Counted from the stretch's first letter, positions 1-6,342 are shown. The stretch is 33,363 bases of DNA from Actinomycetota bacterium (GCA_009924725.1 RFRA01000001.1:1-33363), one strand, 5' to 3'. Notes: a model not told the origin generated them from the letters alone. Translations and numbers: made by a program.

Positions 1-2
1 CT

Positions 3-911
3 CCTTCAAAAGTCCTTACGGCACTTGAGAAAATGAATCTGGATATCTATAGTCGATATCTCGCCGCTGAGAAGAAGATAAGTCCAAGTTTTAATTACGT
101 TCGTTGCCCAAATGTAGATCCGGCAATGGCAGCAATCACCGAAAATGCCTATATAGATGCCTATTCATTCTGGGCGACGATCTATAAATCCACGGCAAAA
201 ATTAATTGGCTATTGATGAGCGAGAAAGACTGGACTTGTTGGTATGAAACAACGGCAATTTTCGAGGGCCCAAATCCGGTAAGCAGATCTTGGAACACTT
301 GGAATAAAGACACTGGCATCTTGGGCCACTGCACTGTTACATCAACTTCTTTCTGTGGTTATGGCACCGGCGTGCGCGAAGGTGGAATCTTCGCTCAATA
401 CAACATGATCGGAAGTAATTACAAAATAGCTCCCACGTCCATGACTGTTCACCACGAGACTGTCCATAACTATCAAGCTCAGTTGATCGCCGACAATTAC
501 CAAACTTCAAAAACAAACACGGTTGCTTGCTGGTTCATGGAGGGTCAAGCAAATCTCTTTGGATCATCTATCGCGACAAAGGGGGATCCATCTGGTTATA
601 GAAATTTTGAGATTAGCCGTCTGCTAAAGGTCTACCCAAAAGGCTCCTCCTACACAAAAGAAGAATGGGTTGGCGTTCTTAATAAGCTGAAGACCGATGG
701 TGACTTCTGCTTTAAGAACGAGCTTGGCTACTCACTAGGTTGGTTCGCACTTGAATGGACATACCAAAACTATTCAATCGAAGATATGCATTTATTTCTG
801 GAGGCCATCACCAAAGGCTCAACTTGGGAAGAAGCTATTCAAATGGTTTTAAAAATGGATGAGCAGACTTACTACAGCAAAATCGGGCAGTACTTAGCTG
901 ATTCGATTTAG
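3..911 (+). CDS. Putative gluzincin-like metallopeptidase, 5' end outside window
   Basis: The reading frame is open back to the window edge. The first ATG (position 33) has neither a ribosome binding site nor a -10 box, so the gene almost certainly starts upstream and only its C-terminal ~300 residues are visible. Counting from that ATG, an HETVH motif lies at residues 141-145 and a Glu (WFMEGQANLFG) at 170, which fits the HExxH...E zinc site of gluzincin peptidases. Several Cys and many aromatic residues suggest an extracytoplasmic protein. Substrate unknown. The stop lies one base from the stop of the convergent mycoredoxin gene. The peptidase call rests on the motif alone; the family was not identified. 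Confidence 0.6.
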   Translation, partial: PSKVLTALEKMNLDIYSRYLAAEKKISPSFNYVRCPNVDPAMAAITENAYIDAYSFWATIYKSTAKINWLLMSEKDWTCWYETTAIFEGPNPVSRSWNTWNKDTGILGHCTVTSTSFCGYGTGVREGGIFAQYNMIGSNYKIAPTSMTVHHETVHNYQAQLIADNYQTSKTNTVACWFMEGQANLFGSSIATKGDPSGYRNFEISRLLKVYPKGSSYTKEEWVGVLNKLKTDGDFCFKNELGYSLGWFALEWTYQNYSIEDMHLFLEAITKGSTWEEAIQMVLKMDEQTYYSKIGQYLADSI

Positions 912-912
912 A

Positions 913-1152
913 CTAAAGCGCGCTGAGCTTCTCTTTAACCGCCATCGCCGATGGATTAGTCAGCGAAGTTCCATCTGAGAAAACCAGAGTCGGCACCATC
1001 TGATTGCCATTGTTTAGCGATTCAACTAGGGCGGCTGCCTCAGGGGATTGCTCAATATCAACCTCAGTAAAGCTGATTCCGAGTTCTGCCAGATGTCCCT
1101 TTAGTCGCTTGCATGGGCCACACCAAGATGTTGAATACAGGGTAAAAGTCAT
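913..1152 (-). CDS. Mycoredoxin (glutaredoxin-like, CGPC)
   Basis: A 79-residue glutaredoxin-fold protein. It has a SWCGPC active site (Cys11, Cys14), a cis-proline motif MVPT and a C-terminal LTNPS segment, as in actinobacterial mycoredoxin-1. That family reduces mixed disulfides with mycothiol in the cytoplasm. Mrx1 usually has CGYC, so the Tyr-to-Pro change is a variation. The frame can be extended to 121 residues, but I chose the internal ATG at 1152 because the thioredoxin fold begins right there and a TACAAT -10 box sits exactly 6 nt upstream, giving a leaderless mRNA. It is divergent from the DUF4236 gene, and the two share a 64-bp promoter region. Confidence 0.85.
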   Translation of the reverse strand: MTFTLYSTSWCGPCKRLKGHLAELGISFTEVDIEQSPEAAALVESLNNGNQMVPTLVFSDGTSLTNPSAMAVKEKLSAL

Positions 1153-1158
1153 GGGTGA

Positions 1159-1164
1159 ATTGTA
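1159..1164 (-). promoter_or_regulatory. -10 box of mycoredoxin, leaderless
   Basis: TACAAT on the minus strand, followed by 6 nt and then the ATG at 1152. Transcription should start at or next to the start codon; no Shine-Dalgarno sequence is present. Confidence 0.6.
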
Positions 1165-1204
1165 TGGTTTAGAAGAAAGCAGCGTCTTTCGGGCAATGCT
1201 GGCG

Positions 1205-1210
1205 TAGGTT
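1205..1210 (+). promoter_or_regulatory. -10 box of DUF4236/TPR gene, leaderless
   Basis: TAGGTT followed by AGTCCC and the ATG at 1217. The 6-nt spacing implies leaderless transcription. This promoter is back-to-back with the mycoredoxin promoter. Confidence 0.55.
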
Positions 1211-1216
1211 AGTCCC

Positions 1217-2257
1217 ATGAGTCTTCGCTTTAGACGGTCAATGAAATTAATGCCCGGTGTGCGGTTGAATTTCAGCAAAGAAACTGTGGGCCTTTCCTTC
1301 GGTGTTCCCGGAGCTCGCTACACAATCAACTCAAAAGGTCGAAGGACAGTTAGCACCGGCATTCCTGGCACAGGTATCTATAACGTGGAAACACTCAGTA
1401 GTGGCACGCGTAGTCGCAGATCTTCGGCTGCTGCAATTGCGCAAGAAACCGAAACTTGGCAAGCCCCACCTGCACCAGGATTATTTGCGCGCAAACCTGA
1501 GCGCGAACTCAATAAGTTCTTACTTGATATTTATAACTCAGATCATCGTGATGATCCGAGCTCGGTAATTGAGAAAGCTAATGCGCTTAAAGAGCTCTAC
1601 CCAGAGCTGAAGTATCCGTTGGATTTAATCTCCTTCTTACATGGTGCCACCGATGAAAAATGGGAAACCGACGTCGCTAAATGGGGCGCAACGCTATGGG
1701 AACAACGCGATGCAGCATTTAGCAATAAGTATGTACTCAAGTATTTCAAGGGCATTAAGCCAGGTGTAACTATTTCACCTGGCATCACCACGCAGCTGCA
1801 CTACAACGTGCAGACGCTGGGATTTATCTGGTCTGAGATTTTGCAGTCACTAAAGAAGTATGACGATGCAGTTGCTGTATTGATGCAGATTGAACCTGAT
1901 CAAATGGTTGGTATTTCACTTGCTGACATTGAAATCTCAGTAGGTGATTTTGATGGCGCAATTGAGACAACCGAAGATATCGAAGTATTCGATGATGCAA
2001 CCGCAATGATGATGGTCTTACGTGGTGTGGCATTTCGGGGCAAGGATATGCACGAAGCTGCCATTGAATGCTTTAAGCGAGCACTGAAGCAGAAGCAGAT
2101 GCCCGAAGCTCTGGCTCATCGCGCACTCTTTGAACGTGGCGTTACCTATGGCCTTATGGGCAAGAAGGCGATGGGCGTAAAGGACTTAGAAAAGATATTG
2201 GTTGATAACCCTGATTATCCAGAGGTTGAGAAGAAGCTAGCTGAACTAAAGAAGTAG
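1217..2257 (+). CDS. DUF4236 and TPR-repeat protein
   Basis: 346 residues. The first ~60 match the DUF4236 signature: an N-terminal RFRRSMKLMPGVRLNFSK stretch, Gly/Arg-rich short beta strands and a final GIPGTGIYN. DUF4236 has no assigned biochemical role. After a Ser/Ala/Pro linker (about 63-95), residues ~190-345 form helical repeats (for example ALAHRALFERGVTYGLMGKK) that look like tetratricopeptide repeats and suggest protein-protein contacts. There is no signal peptide or membrane segment. The start is fixed by the DUF4236 N-terminus and by a -10 box 6 nt upstream. Function unknown beyond scaffolding; family recognition is good for the N-terminus and fair for the TPRs. Confidence 0.8.
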   Translation: MSLRFRRSMKLMPGVRLNFSKETVGLSFGVPGARYTINSKGRRTVSTGIPGTGIYNVETLSSGTRSRRSSAAAIAQETETWQAPPAPGLFARKPERELNKFLLDIYNSDHRDDPSSVIEKANALKELYPELKYPLDLISFLHGATDEKWETDVAKWGATLWEQRDAAFSNKYVLKYFKGIKPGVTISPGITTQLHYNVQTLGFIWSEILQSLKKYDDAVAVLMQIEPDQMVGISLADIEISVGDFDGAIETTEDIEVFDDATAMMMVLRGVAFRGKDMHEAAIECFKRALKQKQMPEALAHRALFERGVTYGLMGKKAMGVKDLEKILVDNPDYPEVEKKLAELKK

Positions 2258-2270
2258 CCGCGATAAGCGA

Positions 2271-2340
2271 CTAAATCGGCGGATACATCTCTAACCCACT
2301 GATCACATCGCGATAACCCTGAAAGCCGCACCCCGAAGAT
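2271..2340 (-). pseudogene. Duplicated 3'-end remnant of the zinc-ribbon gene
   Basis: Read on the minus strand, this stretch encodes GCGFQGYRDVISGLEMYPPI then TAG. It is nearly identical to residues 61-80 of the zinc-ribbon protein encoded at 4230-4499. The DNA repeat pairs 2274-2340 with 4260-4326, with about 5 mismatches over 67 bp. The remnant lacks everything upstream, including the first Cys of the second CxxC, so it cannot be functional. It has what appears to be the original stop codon, whereas the intact gene runs past that point for nine extra codons. Confidence 0.7.
2274..2340. repeat. Direct repeat, copy 1 (~67 bp)
   Basis: Copy 1 of a direct repeat. Copy 2 is at 4260-4326, 1986 bp downstream in the same orientation. 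The pair brackets the fibronectin-III protein gene. Confidence 0.8.
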
Positions 2341-2412
2341 AGCCATTCAAAAGGATTTGCTGATGTGGGTCTGCTAGGAATTGATGCTAGCTAACTAGGT
2401 ATTTTAATTATT

Positions 2413-2418
2413 TACAAT
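2413..2418 (+). promoter_or_regulatory. -10 box of secreted FnIII protein gene
   Basis: TACAAT in an AT-rich stretch, predicting a transcript start near 2425. Unlike its neighbours this gene has a short leader with a GGAG ribosome binding site at 2442-2445. A 7-codon ORF (ATG at 2430, MQCFGAH) ends in TAG at 2451-2453, overlapping the GTG start at 2453 by one base. Confidence 0.5.
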
Positions 2419-2452
2419 ATTATTCAGCCATGCAGTGTTTTGGAGCTCATTA

Positions 2453-4261
2453 GTGAGAGATAGATTCCTTCGAATTCTGTTGGTTTTTACATTGATCGCA
2501 GGCTATTTTTCTATACAGCCAACAGCTCAAGCTGCTCAAATAAAAATTACTGTTTCCATAAAAATAATGATCAAAATTACGTTCGGGGGAGCCAAGCGTC
2601 CCTCTTACAAGCCACCTGAGTCAAGTCTTTCACCATTGGATGTGCGGGTCGTACCAGGAGCCACTGGTTCTACATCAGTTGATATAGCCTGGTCGAAACC
2701 AAAATCGGGCACTCCTAAGAATGGTTACACAGTCGAGTTAACTAGTATCAACAAAGAAGTGATTCCAAACAACGGTAGCACTTGGTCAATTGAAAAATAC
2801 AATGTGGCATCTGATGTTACAGAAATGCGCGTAACTGATTTACGACCTAGTTCAATATATGAAGTTAACGTTAAATCTAACGATGAATATGGTGCTCACG
2901 ATTCAGAACCTGCAAGTTTTTGCTCTCCGAAATTCTACGCATCTGATGCTGGTTGCATAGCAACCATTTCTGCGACAAAAGCCAACTACGCGCCAATTCC
3001 AGATGCCAACTTAGATCCAAGTGCGAATACTTTTAATCTGCCAGACAAGTCCAGAAAGAATGGTGCAATAAATGTTTCTTGGTCGGCAGCAAGCAATGTC
3101 AGTTCGTACATAGTTCAATGGTTTGGACAGCAGAATGTTCTTGATTATGGTGAAAAAATTGTGCCAGCATCGGAGACAAGAACGACGATCTCGGGACTGC
3201 CGGGTAACCATCTTTATTACGTCAAAGTTTTAGCGCTAGGCGCTAATGGTGGTTATTCTGAATCGCCAAAAGTCAGTGTGTATGCCAGCCCGGGCGCTAC
3301 AGGATACCCAGAACTATCAGGCTCTTTTGATACTTGTATGGGGATCGGCGACTTCATAGTAATCAGCATTAATTCTCAAACACCGCAGAGTCAATCTGAC
3401 AGACTTGCGACAAAAGCCTTCCTGACTCGTTTCAGAAAACAAGGTGACACAGTTTGGCTAAATGCTGACCAGGTTTTAAAGGATGGCAAGCGATGCTTTA
3501 CGGTCTCGACTTACCCAGACCCTTCAGAACGGCGTTGGTATTTTCTGCCTGATTATGTATCCAACTACGAATTCCAGGTAGCTGAGGTTTCAAGTTCTCC
3601 TACGAGTGGGGCAATTTTAGGAGACTGGTCATATAGCCGTTGGTACGGCCCAAACTCAGTAGCGCTAAATAAAATTGAAGTGGAAAAATTAGGGCCAAGC
3701 AGTTGGTTAGAGCGTGACGCATTTGTCACAAAAAATACAAACGCCATACCGAGATTTAATGCAGACCGCGAATATGTTGCAGTAATTGATAAGTTACGAG
3801 AAGACCAAGCTAAGCAAGAAGCAGATGCCAAGGCTGCAGCCGAACTAAAAGCTCAGCAAGATGCAGAGGCAAAAGCCTTGGCCGAAAAAACAGCCGCGGA
3901 GCTAAAAGCTAAACAAGATGCGGAAGCAAAGGCCGCCGCCGATAAATCAGCAGCTGAACTCAAGGCAAAACAAGAAGCCGATGCAAAGGCGGCCGCGGAT
4001 CTAAAGGCCAAGCAAGATGCAGACGCAAAGGCGGCCGCGGATCTAAAGGCCAAGCAAGATGCAGACGCAAAGGCCGCCGAAGATCTAAAGGCCAAGCAAG
4101 ATGCAGACGCAAAGGCCGCCGAAGATCTAAAGGCAAAACAAGAAGCAGATGCAAAGTCCTCTGCTACTAAGAAGACCACGATTACCTGCATCAAGGGAAA
4201 ACTGACCAAGAAAGTTACCGCAGTTAACCCTAAGTGCCCATCGGGTTATAAGAAGAAGTAA
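2453..4261 (+). CDS. Secreted fibronectin type III protein with Ala/Lys coiled-coil repeats
   Basis: 602 residues from the GTG at 2453, chosen because GGAG lies 7 nt upstream and a signal peptide follows directly (RDRF, then a hydrophobic core, then TAQAA); a GTG at 2435 is the alternative. Two fibronectin-III-like domains lie at about residues 55-155 and 200-280, followed by an unrecognised region to ~445. Then comes an Ala/Lys/Asp/Glu-rich array with 14-residue (two-heptad) units such as KQDADAKAAADLKA, probably a long rod or coiled coil spanning the envelope. The final ~34 residues are basic with two Cys (ITCIKGKL, PKCPSGYKKK) and may anchor it to the cell surface. Likely a surface adhesin or structural protein; no enzymatic motif seen. 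It is bracketed by a direct repeat and its 3' end overlaps the convergent zinc-ribbon gene by 32 bp, signs of recent rearrangement. Confidence 0.75.
   Translation: MRDRFLRILLVFTLIAGYFSIQPTAQAAQIKITVSIKIMIKITFGGAKRPSYKPPESSLSPLDVRVVPGATGSTSVDIAWSKPKSGTPKNGYTVELTSINKEVIPNNGSTWSIEKYNVASDVTEMRVTDLRPSSIYEVNVKSNDEYGAHDSEPASFCSPKFYASDAGCIATISATKANYAPIPDANLDPSANTFNLPDKSRKNGAINVSWSAASNVSSYIVQWFGQQNVLDYGEKIVPASETRTTISGLPGNHLYYVKVLALGANGGYSESPKVSVYASPGATGYPELSGSFDTCMGIGDFIVISINSQTPQSQSDRLATKAFLTRFRKQGDTVWLNADQVLKDGKRCFTVSTYPDPSERRWYFLPDYVSNYEFQVAEVSSSPTSGAILGDWSYSRWYGPNSVALNKIEVEKLGPSSWLERDAFVTKNTNAIPRFNADREYVAVIDKLREDQAKQEADAKAAAELKAQQDAEAKALAEKTAAELKAKQDAEAKAAADKSAAELKAKQEADAKAAADLKAKQDADAKAAADLKAKQDADAKAAEDLKAKQDADAKAAEDLKAKQEADAKSSATKKTTITCIKGKLTKKVTAVNPKCPSGYKKK
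3964..4155 (+). repeat. 42-bp in-frame tandem repeats
   Basis: Near-identical 42-bp units recur with exact period: the segment beginning GGCCAAGCAAGATGC starts at 4006, 4048 and 4090, with a diverged unit at 4132. Each unit encodes 14 residues. More diverged versions extend upstream to ~3800. The array is likely to change copy number by slippage without breaking the frame. Confidence 0.85.
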
Positions 4262-4499
4262 TCGGCGGATACATCTCAAACCCACTGATCACATCGCGAT
4301 AGCCCTGAAACCCGCACCCAGAACATTCCACATCAGGCGGCCACTGCGAAGGCAAGCAACACCCACCAGATGCGTACTTCTCGTGATCAAAATCGTCACC
4401 GGGCATTCCCCACAACAACTCACGGAGTAGCCCTTTCTGCTGGCATTCAGGACAAGTCAGCGTTCGCAGTTGCTTACGTCTTGGCGGCTTTGGTTGCAT
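4230..4499 (-). CDS. Small zinc-ribbon protein
   Basis: 89 residues with CPEC at 16-19 and CSGC at 59-62, plus a Cys pair at 47-48. The spacing of the two CxxC knuckles fits a zinc ribbon. The middle (ELLWGMPGDDF) resembles small uncharacterised actinobacterial zinc-ribbon proteins. Function unknown. I chose the ATG at 4499 rather than an upstream start at 4703 because a TATGGT -10 box sits exactly 6 nt before it, and the longer form would overlap the divergent gene at 4572. The last nine residues (TSSYNPMGT) are read through the 3' end of the secreted-protein gene. The duplicate at 2271-2340 ends after PPI, so this tail is probably acquired. Confidence 0.65.
   Translation of the reverse strand: MQPKPPRRKQLRTLTCPECQQKGLLRELLWGMPGDDFDHEKYASGGCCLPSQWPPDVECSGCGFQGYRDVISGFEMYPPITSSYNPMGT
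4260..4326. repeat. Direct repeat, copy 2 (~67 bp)
   Basis: Copy 2 of the direct repeat whose first copy is at 2274-2340. It lies within the coding sequence of the zinc-ribbon gene, just downstream of the stop codon of the secreted FnIII protein. Confidence 0.8.
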
Positions 4500-4505
4500 A
4501 TCTAA

Positions 4506-4511
4506 ACCATA
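4506..4511 (-). promoter_or_regulatory. -10 box of zinc-ribbon gene, leaderless
   Basis: TATGGT on the minus strand, 6 nt before the ATG at 4499. No Shine-Dalgarno sequence is present. Confidence 0.5.
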
Positions 4512-4521
4512 TTGATAGCCA

Positions 4522-4537
4522 CTGACATCCCTGTCAG
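4522..4537. promoter_or_regulatory. Inverted repeat between divergent small genes
   Basis: CTGACA-TCCC-TGTCAG, a perfect 6-bp dyad with a 4-nt centre, between the zinc-ribbon gene and the gene at 4572. It could be an operator serving both genes or a short hairpin in the downstream leader. The regulator is unknown. Confidence 0.35.
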
Positions 4538-4571
4538 CAATGCGTTGTACCCTGCACTTGGAGGTAAACAA

Positions 4572-4874
4572 ATGGCAGAGATTAAAGTCAGAGGCGCAGA
4601 TGGCAAGCCAGTTCGCTATGCATCCCTCGATGGCCAAAACCTCAAACTCCAATTTGAATACTACGCACGCCATGACAACGAAGGCGACTACGAAGTAATC
4701 CAAACCGTAGCCCCAGAAGAATTCGCAGCAATCGCCAATAAGTTCGGCCTAGACCCAACCAGTGACATCCTTGCAATAGTTCAACAGATCTCAGATGCCG
4801 GCAGAGGAGAAGAATTCGTAGCTGCCCTCGATAGCAAAGAGATTAAGTGCGAGATATTTACATGGAGTAGTTGA
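4572..4874 (+). CDS. Conserved-looking small cytosolic protein, function unknown
   Basis: 100 residues, acidic, with no signal peptide or membrane segment. The start MAEIKVRGADG is preceded by GGAGG at 4560-4564 with 7-nt spacing; a start at 4512 lacks such support. The N-terminal half is predicted beta-rich (KLQFEYYARHDNEGDYEVIQ) and the C-terminal half helical (PEEFAAIANKFGLD and DILAIVQQISDAGRGEEFVAAL). I do not recognise the family. It is divergent from the zinc-ribbon gene and convergent with lexA, with only 30 bp to the lexA stop. Confidence 0.7.
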   Translation: MAEIKVRGADGKPVRYASLDGQNLKLQFEYYARHDNEGDYEVIQTVAPEEFAAIANKFGLDPTSDILAIVQQISDAGRGEEFVAALDSKEIKCEIFTWSS

Positions 4875-4904
4875 GGGGTTGAGTACAGACCTGGTGATTA
4901 AGAG

Positions 4905-5576
4905 TTAACGGACACTCCGCATCACCGCTGTTACCTTGCCCAGGATCTCGCAATTATTTCCATCGATAGGTGCGAAGTTGTCATTGGCAGGTAGTAGCCA
5001 GATCTGGCCGTTCTTGCGTGAGAATGTTTTAACGGTTGCTTCGCCATCGATCATGGCAGCGACGATTTCGCCATTGTTGCAATCCTTTTGAGAGCGGATT
5101 ACTACATAGTCTCCGTCGCAGATTGCGGCATCAATCATTGATTCTCCGACAACGCGAAGCATGAAGAGCTCACCGCTACCAACTAAGGATTCAGGCAGTG
5201 GGAATGTCTCTTCGATCTCTTGTTCTGCCGTAATTGGGCCACCGGCTGCGATGCGACCTACAAGAGGGATGTATTTGGTCTTATCTACTGAGGTGGAATT
5301 CTCGGCCGTCTTTTCATCTGGCATCAGAACTTCAATGGCACGTCCTCGGGTGGCATCGCGGCGGATGAAACCTTTTTTCTCAAGGGACTCAAGCTGGTAG
5401 GAAACACTGGCTGTTGAGGTTAACCCGGCAGCAACGCCTAGTTCGCGCATCGTTGGGGGATAGCCCTGGGTATCTACGGCAGTCTTGATCGCTTCGAGGA
5501 TCTTAAGCTGGCGCCCGGTTAGGCCGTGTGGGCCTGGGGTATCTGGAAGCTCGGAAACATTGGATTTTTCGCTCAT
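4905..5576 (-). CDS. lexA: LexA SOS repressor
   Basis: 223 residues. The N-terminal winged HTH covers residues ~20-82 (GYPPTMRELGVAAGLTS, recognition helix near 54-66). The C-terminal S24 autoprotease has the Ala111-Gly112 cleavage bond (RIAAGGPI), nucleophile Ser146 (GESM) and Lys183 (ATVKTF), so self-cleavage on RecA filaments should be intact. LexA represses DNA-damage genes and itself. The ATG at 5576 lies 6 nt after a TACTCT -10 box (leaderless), and an SOS box at 5609-5622 covers the -35 zone, so autoregulation is expected. The LysM gene is divergent, as in mycobacteria and corynebacteria. Confidence 0.97.
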   Translation of the reverse strand: MSEKSNVSELPDTPGPHGLTGRQLKILEAIKTAVDTQGYPPTMRELGVAAGLTSTASVSYQLESLEKKGFIRRDATRGRAIEVLMPDEKTAENSTSVDKTKYIPLVGRIAAGGPITAEQEIEETFPLPESLVGSGELFMLRVVGESMIDAAICDGDYVVIRSQKDCNNGEIVAAMIDGEATVKTFSRKNGQIWLLPANDNFAPIDGNNCEILGKVTAVMRSVR

Positions 5577-5582
5577 GGGTTA

Positions 5583-5588
5583 AGAGTA
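5583..5588 (-). promoter_or_regulatory. -10 box of lexA, leaderless
   Basis: TACTCT, then TAACCC, then the lexA ATG on the minus strand. The SOS box at 5609-5622 overlaps where the -35 element should be. Confidence 0.55.
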
Positions 5589-5608
5589 GAACATATTTTC
5601 GAAAATGT

Positions 5609-5622
5609 CGAACATTTGTTCG
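5609..5622. promoter_or_regulatory. SOS box 1 (LexA operator, lexA side)
   Basis: CGAAC-ATTT-GTTCG, a perfect match to the actinobacterial/Gram-positive LexA box core. It overlaps the -35 region of lexA. A 12-bp palindrome ATTTTCGAAAAT lies next to it at 5595-5606. Confidence 0.9.
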
Positions 5623-5670
5623 CTTTCGGCTTGCTTTTTGTCAGTGGTGGGGTGTTTACTATGACATATA

Positions 5671-5684
5671 CGAACAAGTGTTCG
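5671..5684. promoter_or_regulatory. SOS box 2 (LexA operator, LysM side)
   Basis: CGAAC-AAGT-GTTCG, 37 bp upstream of the LysM gene start. A possible -10 (TACCTA) is at 5696-5701, which would put this box over the -35 region. Confidence 0.88.
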
Positions 5685-5721
5685 AATAAAGGCAGTACCT
5701 ACAAATTGAAGGAGAAAGACC

Positions 5722-6156
5722 ATGAGCACAGCAACCTTCCCCGCTGGCACATATAACTTCGACCGTCCGTCCGCCGGTGTGGGCCTCACCCGTCGTGGTC
5801 GTTTAGCGCGCACGCTCTTGGTTCTTTCTCTCTCGATAGTTCTAGGTGCAGGCTTTGCAATGAAGGCCGGAGCAGGTAATAACGTTGCTGGTGTTAATGC
5901 AAATTCATCAGCTAGTGCGCAATCGCTAAAAGCAGCCAAAATCAATGGTTCTAGCGCATCTAACAATGGTGCAAGTGATGCGGCAAAGTCATACGTTGTT
6001 GTAACAGTTGCTGCCGGTGAAACTCTTTGGTCACTTGCTTCGCAAATGGCAGATGGTGGCGATGTGCAATCACTTGTTGCAGATATTGCATCCGCTAATT
6101 CACTTAGCGGTGTCGATGTCGAAGCTGGTCAAAAGCTTCGAGTACCAATCAAGTAA
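5722..6156 (+). CDS. SOS-inducible LysM membrane protein, cell-division suppressor-like (DivS/ChiZ/YneA type)
   Basis: 144 residues. A basic cytoplasmic N-terminus (~1-33) is followed by one hydrophobic segment (~34-56, TLLVLSLSIVLGAGFAM). A Ser/Ala/Asn-rich linker leads to a C-terminal LysM domain (~90-143: VAAGETLWSLASQMADGG to GQKLRVPIK) that should bind peptidoglycan. A small LysM protein divergent from lexA is a known arrangement: Rv2719c/ChiZ in mycobacteria, DivS in corynebacteria and YneA in Bacillus delay division during SOS. The SOS box at 5671-5684 supports damage induction. The start is set by AAGGAG at 5709-5714 with 7-nt spacing. The division role is inferred from synteny and architecture; the sequence alone shows LysM plus a transmembrane anchor. 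Confidence 0.85.
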   Translation: MSTATFPAGTYNFDRPSAGVGLTRRGRLARTLLVLSLSIVLGAGFAMKAGAGNNVAGVNANSSASAQSLKAAKINGSSASNNGASDAAKSYVVVTVAAGETLWSLASQMADGGDVQSLVADIASANSLSGVDVEAGQKLRVPIK

Positions 6157-6165
6157 TTCGTCTTT

Positions 6166-6239
6166 AGCCTGCGGCTAGCCCCGCTTGCTGGGGCCCAGGC
6201 ATGCTCGGCAGCCCTGAGCGTAGCCTTCGCGACACGCGG
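6166..6239. other. GC-rich multi-hairpin intergenic element
   Basis: Between the LysM gene and the nrdR regulatory region lies a strongly GC-rich stretch with consecutive dyads. The first has outer arms GCCTG (6167-6171)/CAGGC (6196-6200) around GCCCC (6178-6182)/GGGGC (6190-6194). The second is GCTCGG (6203-6208) paired with CTGAGC (6214-6219), with one G-U pair. The third is GCGT (6218-6221)/ACGC (6234-6237). No U-tract follows, so it is not a classical terminator. It may be a structured RNA, an mRNA 3'-end protector or an extragenic palindromic repeat. No second copy exists in this window and I recognise no known family. Confidence 0.4.
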
Positions 6240-6295
6240 ATTAGCCCCGACACAAGGCACATCCCGCAAAACCCTCAAGTCTTAACTTATAGTTA

Positions 6296-6311
6296 CCACT
6301 AGATGTAGTGG
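6296..6311. promoter_or_regulatory. NrdR box 1
   Basis: CCACTAGATGTAGTGG, the core of the perfect dyad ACCACTA-gatg-TAGTGGT (6295-6312), fits the NrdR box pattern (CACTA...TAGTG). It lies upstream of nrdR. Confidence 0.75.
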
Positions 6312-6322
6312 TCGACATGAGA

Positions 6323-6328
6323 TATAGT
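6323..6328 (+). promoter_or_regulatory. Candidate -10 of nrdR between the NrdR boxes
   Basis: TATAGT lies between the two NrdR boxes, so a bound NrdR pair would occlude it. It predicts a leader of roughly 90 nt. A second TATAGT at 6288-6293 is an alternative or tandem promoter. Confidence 0.4.
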
Positions 6329-6342
6329 TCCATTAGTAGTGG
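6327..6342. promoter_or_regulatory. NrdR box 2
   Basis: GTTCCATTAGTAGTGG has a perfect right half-site (GTAGTGG, identical to box 1) and a degenerate left half. Its offset from box 1 is exactly 31 bp, the spacing known for tandem NrdR boxes. Confidence 0.65.

Noticed and set aside
3964..4155. CRISPR-like array
   Set aside because: The repeats are directly adjacent, with no unique spacers, and keep a coding frame in a secreted protein.
3853..4209. Long open frames on the minus strand within the repeat array
   Set aside because: They are antisense shadows of the 42-bp repeats, with low-complexity Ala/Ser/Cys translation and no start signals.
4500..4703. N-terminal extension of the zinc-ribbon protein to position 4703
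   Set aside because: It would overlap the well-supported gene at 4572 and ignores the -10 box 6 nt before 4499. The extension lacks any zinc-ribbon sequence.
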